Shown here: one piece after another, positions 1 to 13,700 of the stretch
Numbering within the stretch: the stretch's first letter is position 1
Layout of the letters: every line of letters starts with the position of its first letter
Assembly (NCBI RefSeq): GCF_021869535.1
Contig: NW_026262701.1
Span: forward strand, 50,533,278 to 50,597,277
Direction: 5' to 3'
Source: Mytilus californianus
Lineage: Eukaryota > Mollusca > Bivalvia > Mytilida > Mytilidae
Length of the DNA: 64,000 nt
Made by a program: the position numbers and the translations under genes
The notes under the pieces: model-generated
Database searches by the model: none
What the model was told of the DNA's origin: nothing
The model's input: the letters and a program-made list of their open reading frames with translations, nothing else

Positions 1-651
1 ACATAGAAATTTTACAGTAAGATTGGAAATGAAAAGAAAAAAATATTGAAAAAAGTATGGTCAGAAAGAATATCAGACTAGCTATGAATATAGCTGGATC
101 ACAACATCAACGATGCTTTGATTTACTTCATGCTTGGAGATATTAATTTGAAATCAGTTTTAAATGAATAATTTCAATACTTTCCAGTAGTAAATAACAA
201 ATTAATATAGAATTTCAAAATTATTGTTCTGATATATGCAGAAAAATCTGGCTATGGCCGGTCAATGCAGGAATAATGAAAATCAGCAGATATTGGTTCT
301 TCACCTTAAGATAAGTTAAATAGACAAGATTTGTAAGCATGAAGAAGATACATGATTTTTGTCATGTTTACCCCAGTGACCTCTTGGTTATTGACGTAGC
401 TCAGGTATTGTGGAGTTTTGGAAGACATAAGCAGAATCCTGGGGTGATCAAATGTAATCTGATTGTCATTGACCTGTTTTTAGGACATGCTAGATAAAAT
501 AGTCTCTTAGGTCCTGCTGAACTAAATGATTTGAAAACTATATATAGAAAATGCTTTGTCCACTTCTAATAAGTGTTCTAATAAAACTCTTTATCCTGTA
601 AGATTTACGAAATAAGTAAACAATTGTGATAGTTAATTCATGTTCTTTTGT

Positions 652-1318
652 AAATTATCAGTAATAATTGAGTAGTTAAGGAAATTTGTTTACCAAATTT
701 TGGTTGTTTTGTTTATTATTCTATAATGATTAGTTTGGTGACCATGTTTATGGTCATCTAATGATAGAATGTTGACTTAGATGATTTCAATATTTGAGTC
801 AAAGTGATTCATTAAAAGTGCTAGGACCAATTACTTTAACTACAGGGTAATTACCATGTTGATTTTTAAAATTGAGAAATGGAAATGAGGAATGTGTCAA
901 AGAGACAACAACCCGACCAAAGAGTAGAATATTAAAGAAGTCATTTTTTTTTAATAGCCAATTTGGATAAAATTTTATTTGTTTCTTAGGGTGAAACAAA
1001 GTAAGATTCAAAATTCTTGTTTATTTTATAAATTATCAGAAATAATTGAGTAGATAAGGAAATTTGTTTACCAAATTTTGGTTGTTTTTGTTGATTGTTC
1101 TATAATAATGACTTAGCTGACCATGTTTGTGGTCATTTAATGATAACTTGTTGTCAAGGTGATCCATTACAATTTCTATGACCAATTTACTATAACTACA
1201 GTGTCATCTCTTGATTTTGAATATTAAAGAAGTTAATTTTCTCTAAAACCAATTTAGGTAAATGTTATTTGTTCCTAGGGGTGAAACAAAGTCAAAATTG
1301 AGAATTCTTGTTAGTTTT
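652..1318. repeat. Imperfect direct duplication, about 376-bp period
   Basis: The stretch beginning at 652 (AAATTATCAGTAATAATTGA) recurs at 1029 with few changes, and similarity continues to the shared 'gtgaaacaaagt' motif at 989 and 1281. Copy 1 contains a 60-bp insertion (867-926) that copy 2 lacks. No coding potential was seen. Confidence 0.7.
867..926 (+). mobile_element. Fragment of mussel 'ggaatgtgtcaaagagacaa' repeat
   Basis: This 60-bp segment matches the start of the longer element at 22948-23136 and the reverse complement of 28650-28706. In the adjacent duplicate (around 1211-1228) the flanks 'gatttt' and 'gaatattaaag' are joined directly, so the segment looks inserted in copy 1 after the duplication. 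It is too short to be an intact element. Confidence 0.6.
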
Positions 1319-2695
1319 ATATCTCCAGTCTAAAAGTGTGGGCTATTTTAAAATTATCTTGTTTGTTCATCCATCTGTTTGTCTACCAATTTATTTAGTC
1401 ACTAATTTTCACAGAAACTGCTCAACAAAATAACTTCATATTTGGTCAGTAGCTTGACAGTGATGAGTTTTATATGTCAGATACATGTACCTAATTCTTG
1501 TTTGTCGATATTTTAAATTTTCAATATGTTGAATAAACTTAGAATTTTTATCACTATTTTCTCAGAAACTGTATTACAGAATGCTTTCACATTTGGTCAA
1601 CAGCTCTGTAGTAATTAGATGTAATGTTTGTGCGCTTTTCAGCTCTGTTTGGTATTTACTTCCTGTTTTCCGTTATCAAATATTGATACACCCCCTTCTT
1701 GATTAATAAATTGGAGGATGTAAAAACATGAATTCTGTGCAGGAAGTGCATGTTTTTGCATTAATCCTAATCAGGTATGCTTGATACCAAAAGTTTGGAA
1801 AGTCAGAAATATAAAAACATTTGAGATCATAAATACAAAAAATCCTGAACTGAACAACCAATACCATCTATGGTAATCTTTGCATGTTTAGTGTAACGAA
1901 ATCATTATGTCTGTTCTATTCATAAAGGCAATTATTGTCTCGCCTCTCTCTATATATATCTATATATAAATAAGTCTAAATTGAAAACAACGTTCAAACC
2001 TATGATTGCGTTGGATAAAAACCGCAATTTTTTATATGTGTGCATGCAAAACAAATTTCTTGGTAGAGGGGTCTAAATACAGCACAAACAACATTTTCCA
2101 AAAGACCAAAACAGTGAAAAAGTATATTTAAACAAAATGCATTTGACTAACAGGTCGAACAACGGATGTTCTTAAACCCTGCTGACTGCCATTGGCAATT
2201 GCCAAATAAACGGATCACAAGATGTAACAAAATGGATCTTTATTATAATTTACTACCAAACAAAAAACAATAAACTTGCAGAAAAGAAAGATGGTATAAC
2301 GCAAACATGAGGTGCAAAAATTTGTACACCATATCCGGATTTCGACAATTAATGTATCTTCAGTGATGTTAGAAATCGAATATATATATATATGCATTTT
2401 ACGATCAAAATAACATACATGCAAGACATATCTCTGTGTCAACAGTTTATTTGTACATTTGTTCACAGGTTTTATTAACAACTTTGCCTCACCATGTATG
2501 TATATGTCCATCTGTTATTTGTCATATGGCCTTGACCTCAATTTTATGCTCCAGTGGTAAGGTTAAGTTGATAGGATGTGATTTGTTCTTCAGTAACTGT
2601 ACATGAAAATTGATAGGTCAACAATATACGATATGTGATTTGGTTAGGAAGAGTATATACTTGTCTTGCACCATTCAAATGGGTTTGACTTAATA

Positions 2696-2905
2696 GGCCA
2701 CTTCATGGTTGTTGCAGCCATACTGAATAGGGGGCAGATTTTTGGATGGAGGGGGAAATAGTTAGAAAGTCCAGGAAAACGTATGCATGTTTCTAAGCAA
2801 CTGTTCTGTGTCAAAGATGGTCTCCCGTGATTTTCAAAGCATTTTAATCTCTATTATGAAAATCGACTCCCTATTCAAAATGGCTGCAATAGTCAAGAAA
2901 GGGCC
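2696..2905. mobile_element. Inverted-repeat (MITE-like) element, about 210 bp
   Basis: Imperfect inverted arms of about 36 bp at 2696-2731 and 2869-2905 share the core 'tgcagccat...gaatagg' and its complement. No ORF. This is typical of a small non-autonomous foldback or MITE; no clear target duplication was identified. Confidence 0.5.
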
Positions 2906-2928
2906 TTTTTTAAGCTTCAGTGATTTTT

Positions 2929-3853
2929 AGTCCCCTACCGACGAAGTCAAGGGGACTTTAGGTTTGCACTCCGTCTGTCTGTCCGTTTGTCCATCTGTCC
3001 GTCTGTCCATCCGTCAGTCCGGCAAATCAGCTTTCCAAACTTTTTTTCTTCGTTCTTGATTTGATATTTGGTATATAGTTTTATCATGACAAGTTATAGA
3101 TCAAGTTCGAATTTTGTTCCAGTCTAATGATTTAGTCCAGAGTTTTGGACCATAACTCTGGACCATATCTAATGTTAGAGTACTATGTTAAACCAGATTT
3201 CTGTACAAAGGGAGATAACTCATTTTTTAAAAAAGACATTCTTTGTTAAATTATTTGAAGAATTTTTTGGCAGGTTTGTTTGTTATTTAGTATAAACTAA
3301 TTTTCTGAATGCTATATATATAAAAAAAATTATGGAGAGAAATCCTTTAATTAGATAATAATCTATTTTTATTAATGTATATATTTCAATACATTACATT
3401 GTGTAGATAAAAGTTGTTGACATTTTATAGATAAGTTACAAATCTATATTAGTTTGTGCAAATGAAAGAAAAATATTTGGAACTATTAATTATATTTGAT
3501 TATAATTTGAAAATAGATATACACTGTATTACATCATATCTAATTTTAGGTAACTATTAATCATATCTAATGTTTTTTTATCATGCTTATAAGATATTGA
3601 TTGATAATTGGTATATAGTTTTATCATGACAAGTAACGGATCAAGTTCAAATTTTTGTTTTGGTCTAATAATTTTGTGCAGAGTTATGGTCCTTGGACTT
3701 GAAAAATTAACTCATATAATCAGTTTTCCACATTGTTTTTAGTCATGCTTGAAGATATTGACATGATATTTACTTTTTGTTTACACCATGACAAGTTATA
3801 GAACAAGTTAGCATTTTGTTCCAGTATAATGAATTTTTACACGGTAGGGGACT
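2929..3853. mobile_element. Element with 12-bp perfect inverted ends
   Basis: AGTCCCCTACCG at 2929-2940 is exactly inverted at 3842-3853. The left end continues with a run of 'gtctgtccgt' repeats, and the interior holds three degenerate copies of a 'tttatcatgacaagt' motif (3084, 3622 and 3788). I recognise this layout as a widespread bivalve interspersed repeat. No coding sequence was seen, so it is non-autonomous. Confidence 0.6.
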
Positions 3854-4663
3854 TTGTATTGCCATGCAATACTCTCAAAATGCTTGTTTCAAGTCTGAAT
3901 ACATTTTCCATTTCCAAATAAAGAAATAGTTAAATGGACATCTTGCTGATGTCACTTGTTCATGGATACATACTGAGATCTCAGTCATTGCCAATTCAGA
4001 ATAGACAGCATTCTTTGTATACACTTCAATCTTTCTTGTTAGATCTGCAAAATGATATAGATGGGGTATAATATCTACCTATATACATCAATCATACTTC
4101 AGTTTTCTTTAGTGCACAGTTGTAACTTTATTGGCATTAAGCAAAGAATTAACTTTAACCATGAGTTCCAGGGGCGGTCTTGAACTTTCAGTGAGATGTG
4201 AACTTTTCTGTGTATTGAAGGCCTCCATGTGACCTTCCAGCATAGAACAGCAACAAAAGTGCTCTTCTTTGTAGTAAGCAATCTATTTATTGCATTCCTT
4301 CTTCTATTCTTACAATATAAATTTTTGTTGAAAATTGTTGTATTAATTATTTGGTCTTTTTATACATGTGTAAATCCTTCTTTTTTTCCGATATATACAC
4401 AAAAATATTTAACCCACAAATAATCATACTCCGATTTTTTCTGTATTTTGATCAGAAATGGTTAAGATATTTATTCTTAACCATATAAATATATTATATA
4501 CTATTTGCCTTCACAATAAAAAAATACACATTTAACAATAAAGTCGCAAACTTGCAAATAGGGAAAGTAAACTTTAATCACCTTTAAAGGAAATGTAAAT
4601 AGCTGTACTCTGTTCATCAAATAAAAAAAAAAGCGCCAACTTTAAGTCTGTATATATTTTCAG

Positions 4664-4799
4664 TGGACACATAGCAGAGCGATTAAATCTTCGTTACTTC
4701 TTGTCAGGAGGTATGATGCTTGTTGGAATATTTACAGCAGCTTTTGGAATGGGATACTTTTTCAACATACATAATATATACTTTTATGTTGGTATACAA
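4664..4799 (+). CDS. SLC37 exon: first one visible (GERxxLRYxLS-type motif)
   Basis: The acceptor is ttttcag at 4657-4663 and the donor gtaagt starts at 4800. The first base completes a codon from an unseen upstream exon, and the exon ends in phase 0. It encodes 45 residues including AERLNLRYFLSGG, then a glycine-rich membrane helix. In the family this is the loop between helices 2 and 3 and the helix that follows. Confidence 0.88.
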
Positions 4800-7700
4800 G
4801 TAAGTGAATTGTAATTTTTTTAAATTTATTGTGTTGATATCAATTTTGTATTAATTAGGGCCCTGCCGAATGGCGGACGCTCTATAGTGATCAGTCTGTC
4901 CGTCCCTCCGTCCGTCCGTAACAAATTGTGTCCGCTCTATATCTAGAGAACCGTTATGATTTCAAAGTTTATACTTGACATGTATATTAACCAACACCAG
5001 AGGGTGTGTCTTAATGTATGTACATCTTCCTAGGTCAAAGGTCAAGGTCAAAAACTTTGGTTTTAGTTGACAACCCCATGTCCTATGGTAAAGATCGTGT
5101 CCAATCTATATCTTGAGAACCGTTATGATTTCAAAGTTTATACTTGATATGTATATAAACCAACACCAGAGGGTGTGTCATAATGTATGTACAACTTCTT
5201 AGGTCAAAGGTCAAGGTCAAAAACTTTGGTTTCAGTTGACAACCCCATTGAATAGAAACTGGAGCACCAAAGGTAAAACACCTATAACTAGAACAGGACC
5301 ACTTCTAAATTAATAATAATATGATAAATTATTTAAAGAATGCTTTTACTATAAGGCGCTAAAATCTGAAATTTACTCATAGACAGGCTCAAATCTGGAA
5401 TAAAAAAGTATCTTTTTGTCAGAAATAAGACAAGTAAAAAATTTAATTAATTGGTTTTATTATCTTACTAAAGTGTCAAATTTTATTGCAATGAAAGAAC
5501 ATTTGTTATGTATAAATGTTTAGAAAGGTAGTATATGTACTTGTAATTTTATTTTGATAGGTAGTAAGTGGACTGGTTCAAAGTTCTGGTTGGCCTAGTG
5601 TAGTAACATGTGTTGGAAACTGGTATGGTAAGGGCAAGTAGGTGTCATTGTGGTCTTTCAAAAAATAAAATTGTTTTTTATAACCATCATATGAATTTGT
5701 ATGCTCACCTATGAGCGTCACATCACACAAGCTGTAGTTCATGGAACTTGAAGAATTCTGTGAATCAATGGAAAGAGATTTTTGCTAGAGATTTTATGAC
5801 AATTATAACATCTTTTTTTAAAAAGGTTTCACTTCCAAAAGAAAAGTTAATTTATTACTGACCTTCATGTATTTCTTTTTATATGAAGTGTGCATAATTG
5901 AACACCATTAGCCAAGTCTGGGATAACTGGATTAGTCTAGGAAAGCATTGCACTATCTTATAGTAATTGCAAGTATTCTTAGATTGGTACTTTGTGTCTC
6001 TTGTCTTTCAGTTTACTTATTTCGTGCTCAGCATTGATCTGACGAGTCAAGTTATTTCCAACTGATACTTACAGTTTGTTCATATTTTAAACTGTTACAC
6101 CAGTGTCCCAGTTTTGGGTTAGGATTTTATACTCACAAAAGTGTTTAACCCACCATATTACATGGCTGTCCCAAAGTCAGAAGTCTGTAATCCAGTGGTT
6201 GTCATTGATAGTTGTCTGCCCTGATTGTTTTTGGTTTGTTATTTTTGGCATAAATCTGGGGCTAAAAAAGACTTCTTTGCCTCTCTACAAAACATTTTTT
6301 TCATACCTATCCTAACACACACTAGGGACATTTTTGTTAAGCTCCATGAAATTCCAGACAGTTTTGTTTAATCACTCTTTAAGTTCAGAACATTCCCTAT
6401 ATAGTCAAGTTAAAGTAATAAAAAAATAAAATCATTTTCCCTAATTTTTTTCCTGCCATGCAGCTGGCATCAAGTATATATTTTTTCAGACTCAGACTGC
6501 TGGTTTCCTCTTTTGAATTGTTTCAAATTTTGTCATGCCAGGGCCTTTTAAACTTGCTATACAATATGGGATTTGCTCATTATTGAAGGCTTTCTGTGAC
6601 CTGTAGACTAGTTGCTTACATTCTGTTCTGTTTAACACATGAGTTATCTCCCTTACTTCATGAAATGAAAATAAGACAGACAAGCTAGAAATGGTTTACT
6701 AATTCATATTTATTATTTTCTTTAACTTTATGATCATAACAATACAATAAAAGGTACCTCCTTTAGTTAACTTCTGATATTGTTCTTACATGAAAAAAAG
6801 CACAGAGTAGAGGAACTTGATGGAGAAATATGAAAAAAAGCCAGTTGATTAAAGATTTTGCCATTATTTGTATAATTGTTTAAAGGTTTTGATGGCTAGC
6901 TCCAGATATTTATTAATTTGGCAAGGGAAGAAAATGTAACAATAGATATTGATTTGTAGTTTTCTTTGAAAATGTACAAAATAATTTCCTGATGTATGTT
7001 CTTTTATCTGGAAGACACTTTAAATATTTGAATTTTTTTAATAAATTTCATGCAGAATTTGATGTGTTTGAATCAATAGTTTGCAGTGGTCATGGAAAAA
7101 ATGATGTTGTTACAATTCCTTATTTTATAAATTGTATATTTCAGACGTGGATTGATCATGGGTATATGGAACTCTCACACGTCTGTTGGTAACATATTAG
7201 GATCTTTGATCGGAGGAGCGTTTGTGACAACAGCATGGGGATGGTCCTTTGCAGTTCCAGGTTTGATCACCTTTGGTTTTGGTGTTCTGGTCTTTTTCTT
7301 TCTTGTTCCAGGTAAGCTTTGTTTTTTAATTGTTTTTTTTTTCATTCATGCTCCTAAGAACCGCTACTACAAAACTTACTATTCAATATTGTGAATAGAA
7401 GGGATATGATATATTTATTCAGGAAACAAAATCCCAACATGCACTTCCAAAAATTTAAAGCAAAGGAGAATATTTTTATTGCTCTTTTCATTTAAAAGTC
7501 ACAGTGGTCACATTGCAAATGTCAATGGCTTAAGTGGAATTTTCTTAATGCTGATAACACTTCATCTCATGATCTGTGCAACGAAGCAAATAGAAGAGAG
7601 GTTTGAGTAACATATTTTTAGACTTGGACAGGCAAAGAAATCTAGCAAATGAGATATCAAAATTTACTGGATAATCTCTAGATTTCAGAGTTCCCCAATT

Positions 7701-10700
7701 TTTGGCTCTCAGCTATATCAGAAACTGAATTTGACTTAGATATGTACCTTATAGCCAACTGCTAACCTTCAACATCAGGGCTATTCCATTAAAATGTATG
7801 TGGGAGGGTAGGAAGGGGCTTTCAAAATATCCCTTCAACCAAGAACCATTTTTTAGATAATTTTGCATAATGGTAATAGATGCATACTGAAAAAAGACCC
7901 ATGACCCACATTCAATAATTAAACTTCCCTTCCTACCCTCCCACATACATTTTAATGGAATAGCCCTCACTTGGTGTCTGGTGGAAGGTTGTCTCATTGG
8001 CAATTATACCACATCTTCTTAGTTTGTATTAATTAGAATGAAACAAAATACCTTTTCAAGAGTAAACTAATTCTACATCAAGGTTTAAATTGTGAAATTT
8101 TTACAGGCTAACAGGAAAACTGATCGTAAACATTGATAATCATGTAACCAGGACAGATGTAATTTTGTCTGCAGTTTTTCTCATGACAAATATAAATAAG
8201 ATCAGTGATGTTAGTGCCTGTGACATAATTGATTAAAATCTAAAGGAACTTTCTTATCAATTCATTTATTTTGGAAAATCAGAATAACTTAGTACATGTA
8301 CATTGGGTGTTTGAATGTACATTTGCAGGTCATGTCCATTTATTGTGTCGCCTGATAGGGTCCAGCTGTTGCAAGCAACACATATTGATAACTTTTGTTT
8401 TCTTGCTTCGTAGTTTCAGTGCTAATCTAATTTTCCTTGAAAATGGCTTGAAAGAGTTCATCTAAACTTACAAAGATTCTTCTACGGATATAATGTTGTG
8501 CACCTGCTGCTTTAATTTTCGATCAGTAATTTTTGGGGCTTCCCATAGCTAAACATGGACAGTTTTAGAATGGCAACCTCCCCACCATCATTAAACCTTA
8601 TGATGGTTTTTTTTTTTAGGTTTTGTCATATCATTTGAAACTGCCATGCTTGTAGATAGTTTTCTGAAATACAACAAGATCTATTCTTTTTAAGAAAATT
8701 TAGACTAATCCCAGAGAGGATAAAATGTTCTACCAAGGAAATAGCAAGCAGATGCAACTGTTTCACCCATAGTTACTTCCCTTTGTCTGGTTTTACAGAC
8801 TTGTCTTTCTCAGGGGCAGATAGTCTCAGTTGGTAAATTGCCAAAGAAAAAGTAAGTTTAAAAGATTGCTTGATTAAAATAAGACTTCTCAGTTGTTGAT
8901 TCTGAAGGAATCAAATTGTATTGATTTTTGACATGTACAGTAAAACTTCATACTGATAATTTGACTAAAAAAGTAAATGGAAATAGGATTCAAAGCTTAT
9001 TCTAATGACTCAAAATGCTATTTCATTAGTTATATTTTTTTCAAGGCATTAAAATGATCAAGGGTAGGGTATCAACAATAGGGTAAATCTACAAGTATGG
9101 AAGAGACATGTTTTGGCCGAAAACATGAAATGCATGAACTTTAAGCTACTAATCTGGTTACCTCCCCTGCAATCTAGGAAATTTAGCAACCAGTGATATT
9201 AAGGTTTGATTTTTCTAACAAACAGGTAAAGGAAAGGCAGACCAGTCAAAAATAAATAATAAAAAATCTAAATAGCTGAACAAAATTGGACAGGGGTTCA
9301 AATCAACATTTGGTACTGGAAGGTCCAGGACCTTTAACACTCCAAACTGAAAGGTCCACAACCTAAATCCTAGGTCCTAATTTTACATGAAATATTTTAT
9401 AACTCAGTAAATAAGATACAAAATTAATGTGCTTTTGGTGTTAGGTTATACTGATCTTGTTTCATAAATATTTAAAGAACTGCATGTAATGTTTTGTTAA
9501 GTTTACAAATATATTGCCAGGCAACCATATACATAAAGCACTACACTGTCAGTGTCACTGTGGTATAGCATGTCCATGATAATAAATGTATTTGTTTTGT
9601 ATATTATGAATTCCAATAATCATTTTTTTGTATTGGGGAGGGTGTCACTGTGGGTGGTTGTGTTGTCTCAATCATTCACAATTATACCATAATCTCAGGG
9701 CTCATACTCTTCAGAATCATAGTGAGAAGTAACTTCTCTTTTTGAAACTGATAGGGAGTAGTGGTGAGATTTGAAAGAGGGACGAAAGATACCAGAGGGA
9801 TAGTCAAACTCATAGATCGAAAACAAACTGACAACGCCATGGCCAAAAATAAAAAAGACAAACAGACAAATAATAGTACAGGACAGATGACACAACATAG
9901 AAAACTAAAGACTTAGTAACACGAACCCCACCAAAAACTGGGGGTGATCTCAAGTGCTCCAGAAGGGTAAGCAGATCCTGCTTCACATATGGCACCCGTC
10001 GTGTTGCTTATGTTATTAAAAATCCGGTAAATAGTCTTATTCGGTAGGTCACATTCGTGAAAAGGGAATGGTACTGTAGTTACGACATAAGGAACATATC
10101 AGATATCATCTGTAAAATTTACGAAGGGATGATTTCAACTTCACCATTTTAGAACTCTTGGTTTAATAGCTTTTTTGTTAGCAGCAATCCTCTATCAAGG
10201 AAATCATGATAGGAAATACAAGCCCAGGAATATCGTATCAATTGGGAGATATATACTCCGTATGCAGGCGCTGCTGGAATGTTGCTACATAGAAAGAGGA
10301 GTGTTCAAAGTTGCTCGCGGCGCTACAATGTTTGGTTTAAACTATAACATAAAGGGCTATATATGTATCTTTCTTTATATTGTTGTTAAATTTATACCCA
10401 AGTATACAATTAAAGTAACAGTTCCAATTCAAAGCTGTTTAAGTTTATCATATCAAGTTGCACAATGATTATATTAGTTGTCTTGTTAGAAACTACCAAC
10501 TAAATATCTAGCACTGATAAAAAAGAACTTTTTTTATACCAAAAAGGAAAAAAAGTTGTTATATCAATTAAAATTCAATTGAAAAACTACTCTGTTATCA
10601 TGTTTATGAAATTCAGTGTTTCTTATTAAAAAAATATATTGATTTAACAAAATTAAGCTAGGACATAATATAATGATATAAGTATAATAATAGTCCCAGA

Positions 10701-13700
10701 GTTGAGCAACTTTAATTAATAAATTGAAACAATGCATATACATGAAAATATATACATTATTCAAGTAGATCAAGTATTAAATGCGCATGGTAAGCGTAAT
10801 TTTTGCTTTTGGGATCAATATTCTTCTGAATGGGTGGACAGGGGGAACACATCTCCCACTTCCCGCCCCCTATCTCCCACCTCCCACTTTAAGAATCTTT
10901 TTTTCTCCCCCACCTATTTGTTGTCTCCCACCTCCCTCAAAAGCTGTCCACCCTTCTCTTCTGCCAGCTGCGCCATTCATGCGTCCGTAGTTATTGTCGT
11001 AAGAATCAGGATTTCGTTCATATCTGGCCCGTTTCTGATGAATCCTGTACAAATATTTCAATGGCCGACGAGAAAAATTACAAAAATAAACGATGTTTGA
11101 GACGCTATTTGGAAGGGAATATGACGTTTTTAATGCAATACATGGATTACAAATTTACATCTTTCATTACGTTCTAATAAATTAACAAACTTAATTTGCT
11201 GACAGTTGAAATGATTTGAAGTAAGCTCTAGAGGGATATACAATAATAATATGGCTTTGAAATGACGATACTGATAGTTAAAAAAGGTCAGCAAAGTTAA
11301 TTTTTATTTTCTTTCAAATCGAAGGTCCTTCGGGTGTAGCTAGTAACCAAAACGAAAGTTCGATTGCAATAGTGGAAGGTCACGGACCTTGGACCACCGC
11401 TAATTTGAACCCCTGTTGGATATGGAGATGATTTAAAACATCATTTCGCTGCCCAAGATTGTCTTTTTTTGTAATATTTATGAAAATGCTGTATTAAATC
11501 TATTTGAATTACAGTGGCTGATATTATAGTGTTAGAAGGCTTTCTGTATCAGTAGATTAAGAACTTGAGTTTGGTTTCAGTTAATGAGCATTCTTTGGTT
11601 AACTAAGTATATTTTAGATTTGGTTTAGTTTTATCAATTTTCTGTGTTGTCTTTGATTAAATTATTTTTTTTAAATCATTTTTTTTAAATATAATTTTTG
11701 ATGTACTTTCTTTCAAATTTCGTTCGTTATTCTACTGATGGAAAAAAAGGGTGAGGGTTGATTACTTACAAAAAAATATTCCCTACCATATGTTAATTTA
11801 CCTGTCCCAAGTCAGTTACTTTGTCACTGGTTGTCTTATGTTATAGCTCGGTGTTTTTGTTGTTGACTGCAAGTCTTGAATAGTCAATTGTTTAAATTTT
11901 CACAAATTATTTAGATTTGGATTTTTGAGCTTGTCATAAGGTTACGACACTTTTGTATTATTGAACTCTGGATGTTTTTTTCTGCTTTTGTGCTTTTAGA
12001 TTGCTATCTCATGGATATATATTCCTTTTTTCCTTTAATTTATAAACAGAAAAAAACAAAAAATATATTGATATATATAATTTCTAAAATAATAGTTGTC
12101 TAATTACAGATCCAGAAGATGTTGGTTGTGACATGCCAGATCAACATGGCACTGTAAGTTTTATTGGTTATATATATGTTATGATATGATCTGTATTGGG
12201 GGGTTAATAATTATCAGCAAATAAAACAAGATAAAGCAAAATCCATAAACTGAATTTGTACAGTTAGTTTTTCAGATGTTTTAAATTACCATCCATCACT
12301 TCCTGAAAGATCAAATTCAATTAAATAGTTTATTGATGTTTTTCTCTCTTAGGATTACTCTATATTTACCTATATTATAGAGGCTATAAATAGTTTTCCA
12401 ATGAGTCATTTCTGGTTTTATTAAAAACTCTGTTTGACATAATTTGAGTTGGAGTTACTTCCCTTGCCCCATAATTAAGTTCATTAGGACTAGTTGATTT
12501 CATTATTTGACTTAACAAAATTTAACATGTGGTACAAACAAGTTTGATTATAGATTCTTACTAAAATATATTCATGAATGATACAGGTTTTTAACAAATG
12601 AAAATAGTTCAGAAAACGACTTTTTCTAAAGTCTAGCAGTCAGTCAATTTTGTATTTTTGAAGGAGGTTATAAACGTTGCCCTGCATCATGATGGCAAAT
12701 TGAAATAACTCTAATTCAAATAGCATTATGTGAAGCTTTTTTTGTCTTATTTGAAAATGCCAGTCAATAGTCTTCTTGGTGGACGTTTTCCTTATTGACC
12801 AAGACTTAAAAATATTTTTTTGAATTTTGATTGTAGAACTGCACACAAAACATGTAAAAAATGTTAATTTCAATATAAATATGTTATATTTTACAGCATG
12901 TAGTGGCTGAACATGGAACAAATAAAACAGTGAATAATGAACCTGGTGAACCAGTAAGTTTTATCTTAAGTGTCTCTTTATCCATATTTTTTTTGCCGAA
13001 AAATTTATAAAAAAAATTCTACAGTTAAGATCCATCATTGATGATTTTCATTAACATCTTTACACACAATAAATTTTGCTATAGACTTATACGAATAGAA
13101 ATTATACCTTGATAACTTACTTTTCAAGATATATTAGTTTCATTTTGGTTCATTTAAAGAGAAGTATTGAATATTTGGGATCTTTTAAATTTTTATTAAA
13201 CTAACATATCATATATATATATAAAATAAATAATTTCTAGAAGAGGTTGCTTTATTGGTTGGCTTTCGGTTTATCTAATAAACCGTCAAACAATCAAATT
13301 TAATCTATTCTAAATCATGCATTTTTTGTGCAGATAAGGGTTTGGACTTTTTTTATTAGTTACTAAAGAAATATACACAGATCAGAAGCAGTTTCAGTTG
13401 CGGGGCATATTGTTTTACCCCTGTCCGTCCGTCTGTCCCATTATGGGTATATAGCTATTCCAGATAACTCCTCCTACAGTTTGAATGCTAGGAAGTTTTC
13501 ACTTTGCTGGCTGTTTGTACATATATTGAAGGTGTGTATGTGATCAGGGTTTTGATTTTTATTGATATTTGCTCTTTTGTGAGATAGTTGAACTTTGTCA
13601 TTTTTGGAGTATACACTTGCATAAGAGGTGCATAGCTATTCCAGATAACTCCTCCTACAGTTTGAATGCTAGAAAGTTTTCACTTTGCTGGCTGTTTGTA

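Larger units (their letters stand above)
1..4663. other. Gene-free stretch upstream of the first visible SLC37 exon
   Basis: No exon could be supported here. If the SLC37 gene starts upstream of the window, this is intron; otherwise a missed 5' exon or two may be hidden in it. The sequence is AT-rich and holds an imperfect 376-bp direct duplication (652-1318), a (TA)-rich patch near 1952-1968 and 2380-2394, a fragment near 2330-2372 of the mussel repeat family also seen at 61681-61868, and two inverted-repeat elements (2696-2905 and 2929-3853), listed separately. Short open frames here have no recognisable similarity. Confidence 0.5.

Noticed and set aside
10732-11100. Open frames in the CCCACCTCCC-rich tract
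   Set aside because: Low-complexity sequence inside a transposable element, open on both strands; no family similarity.
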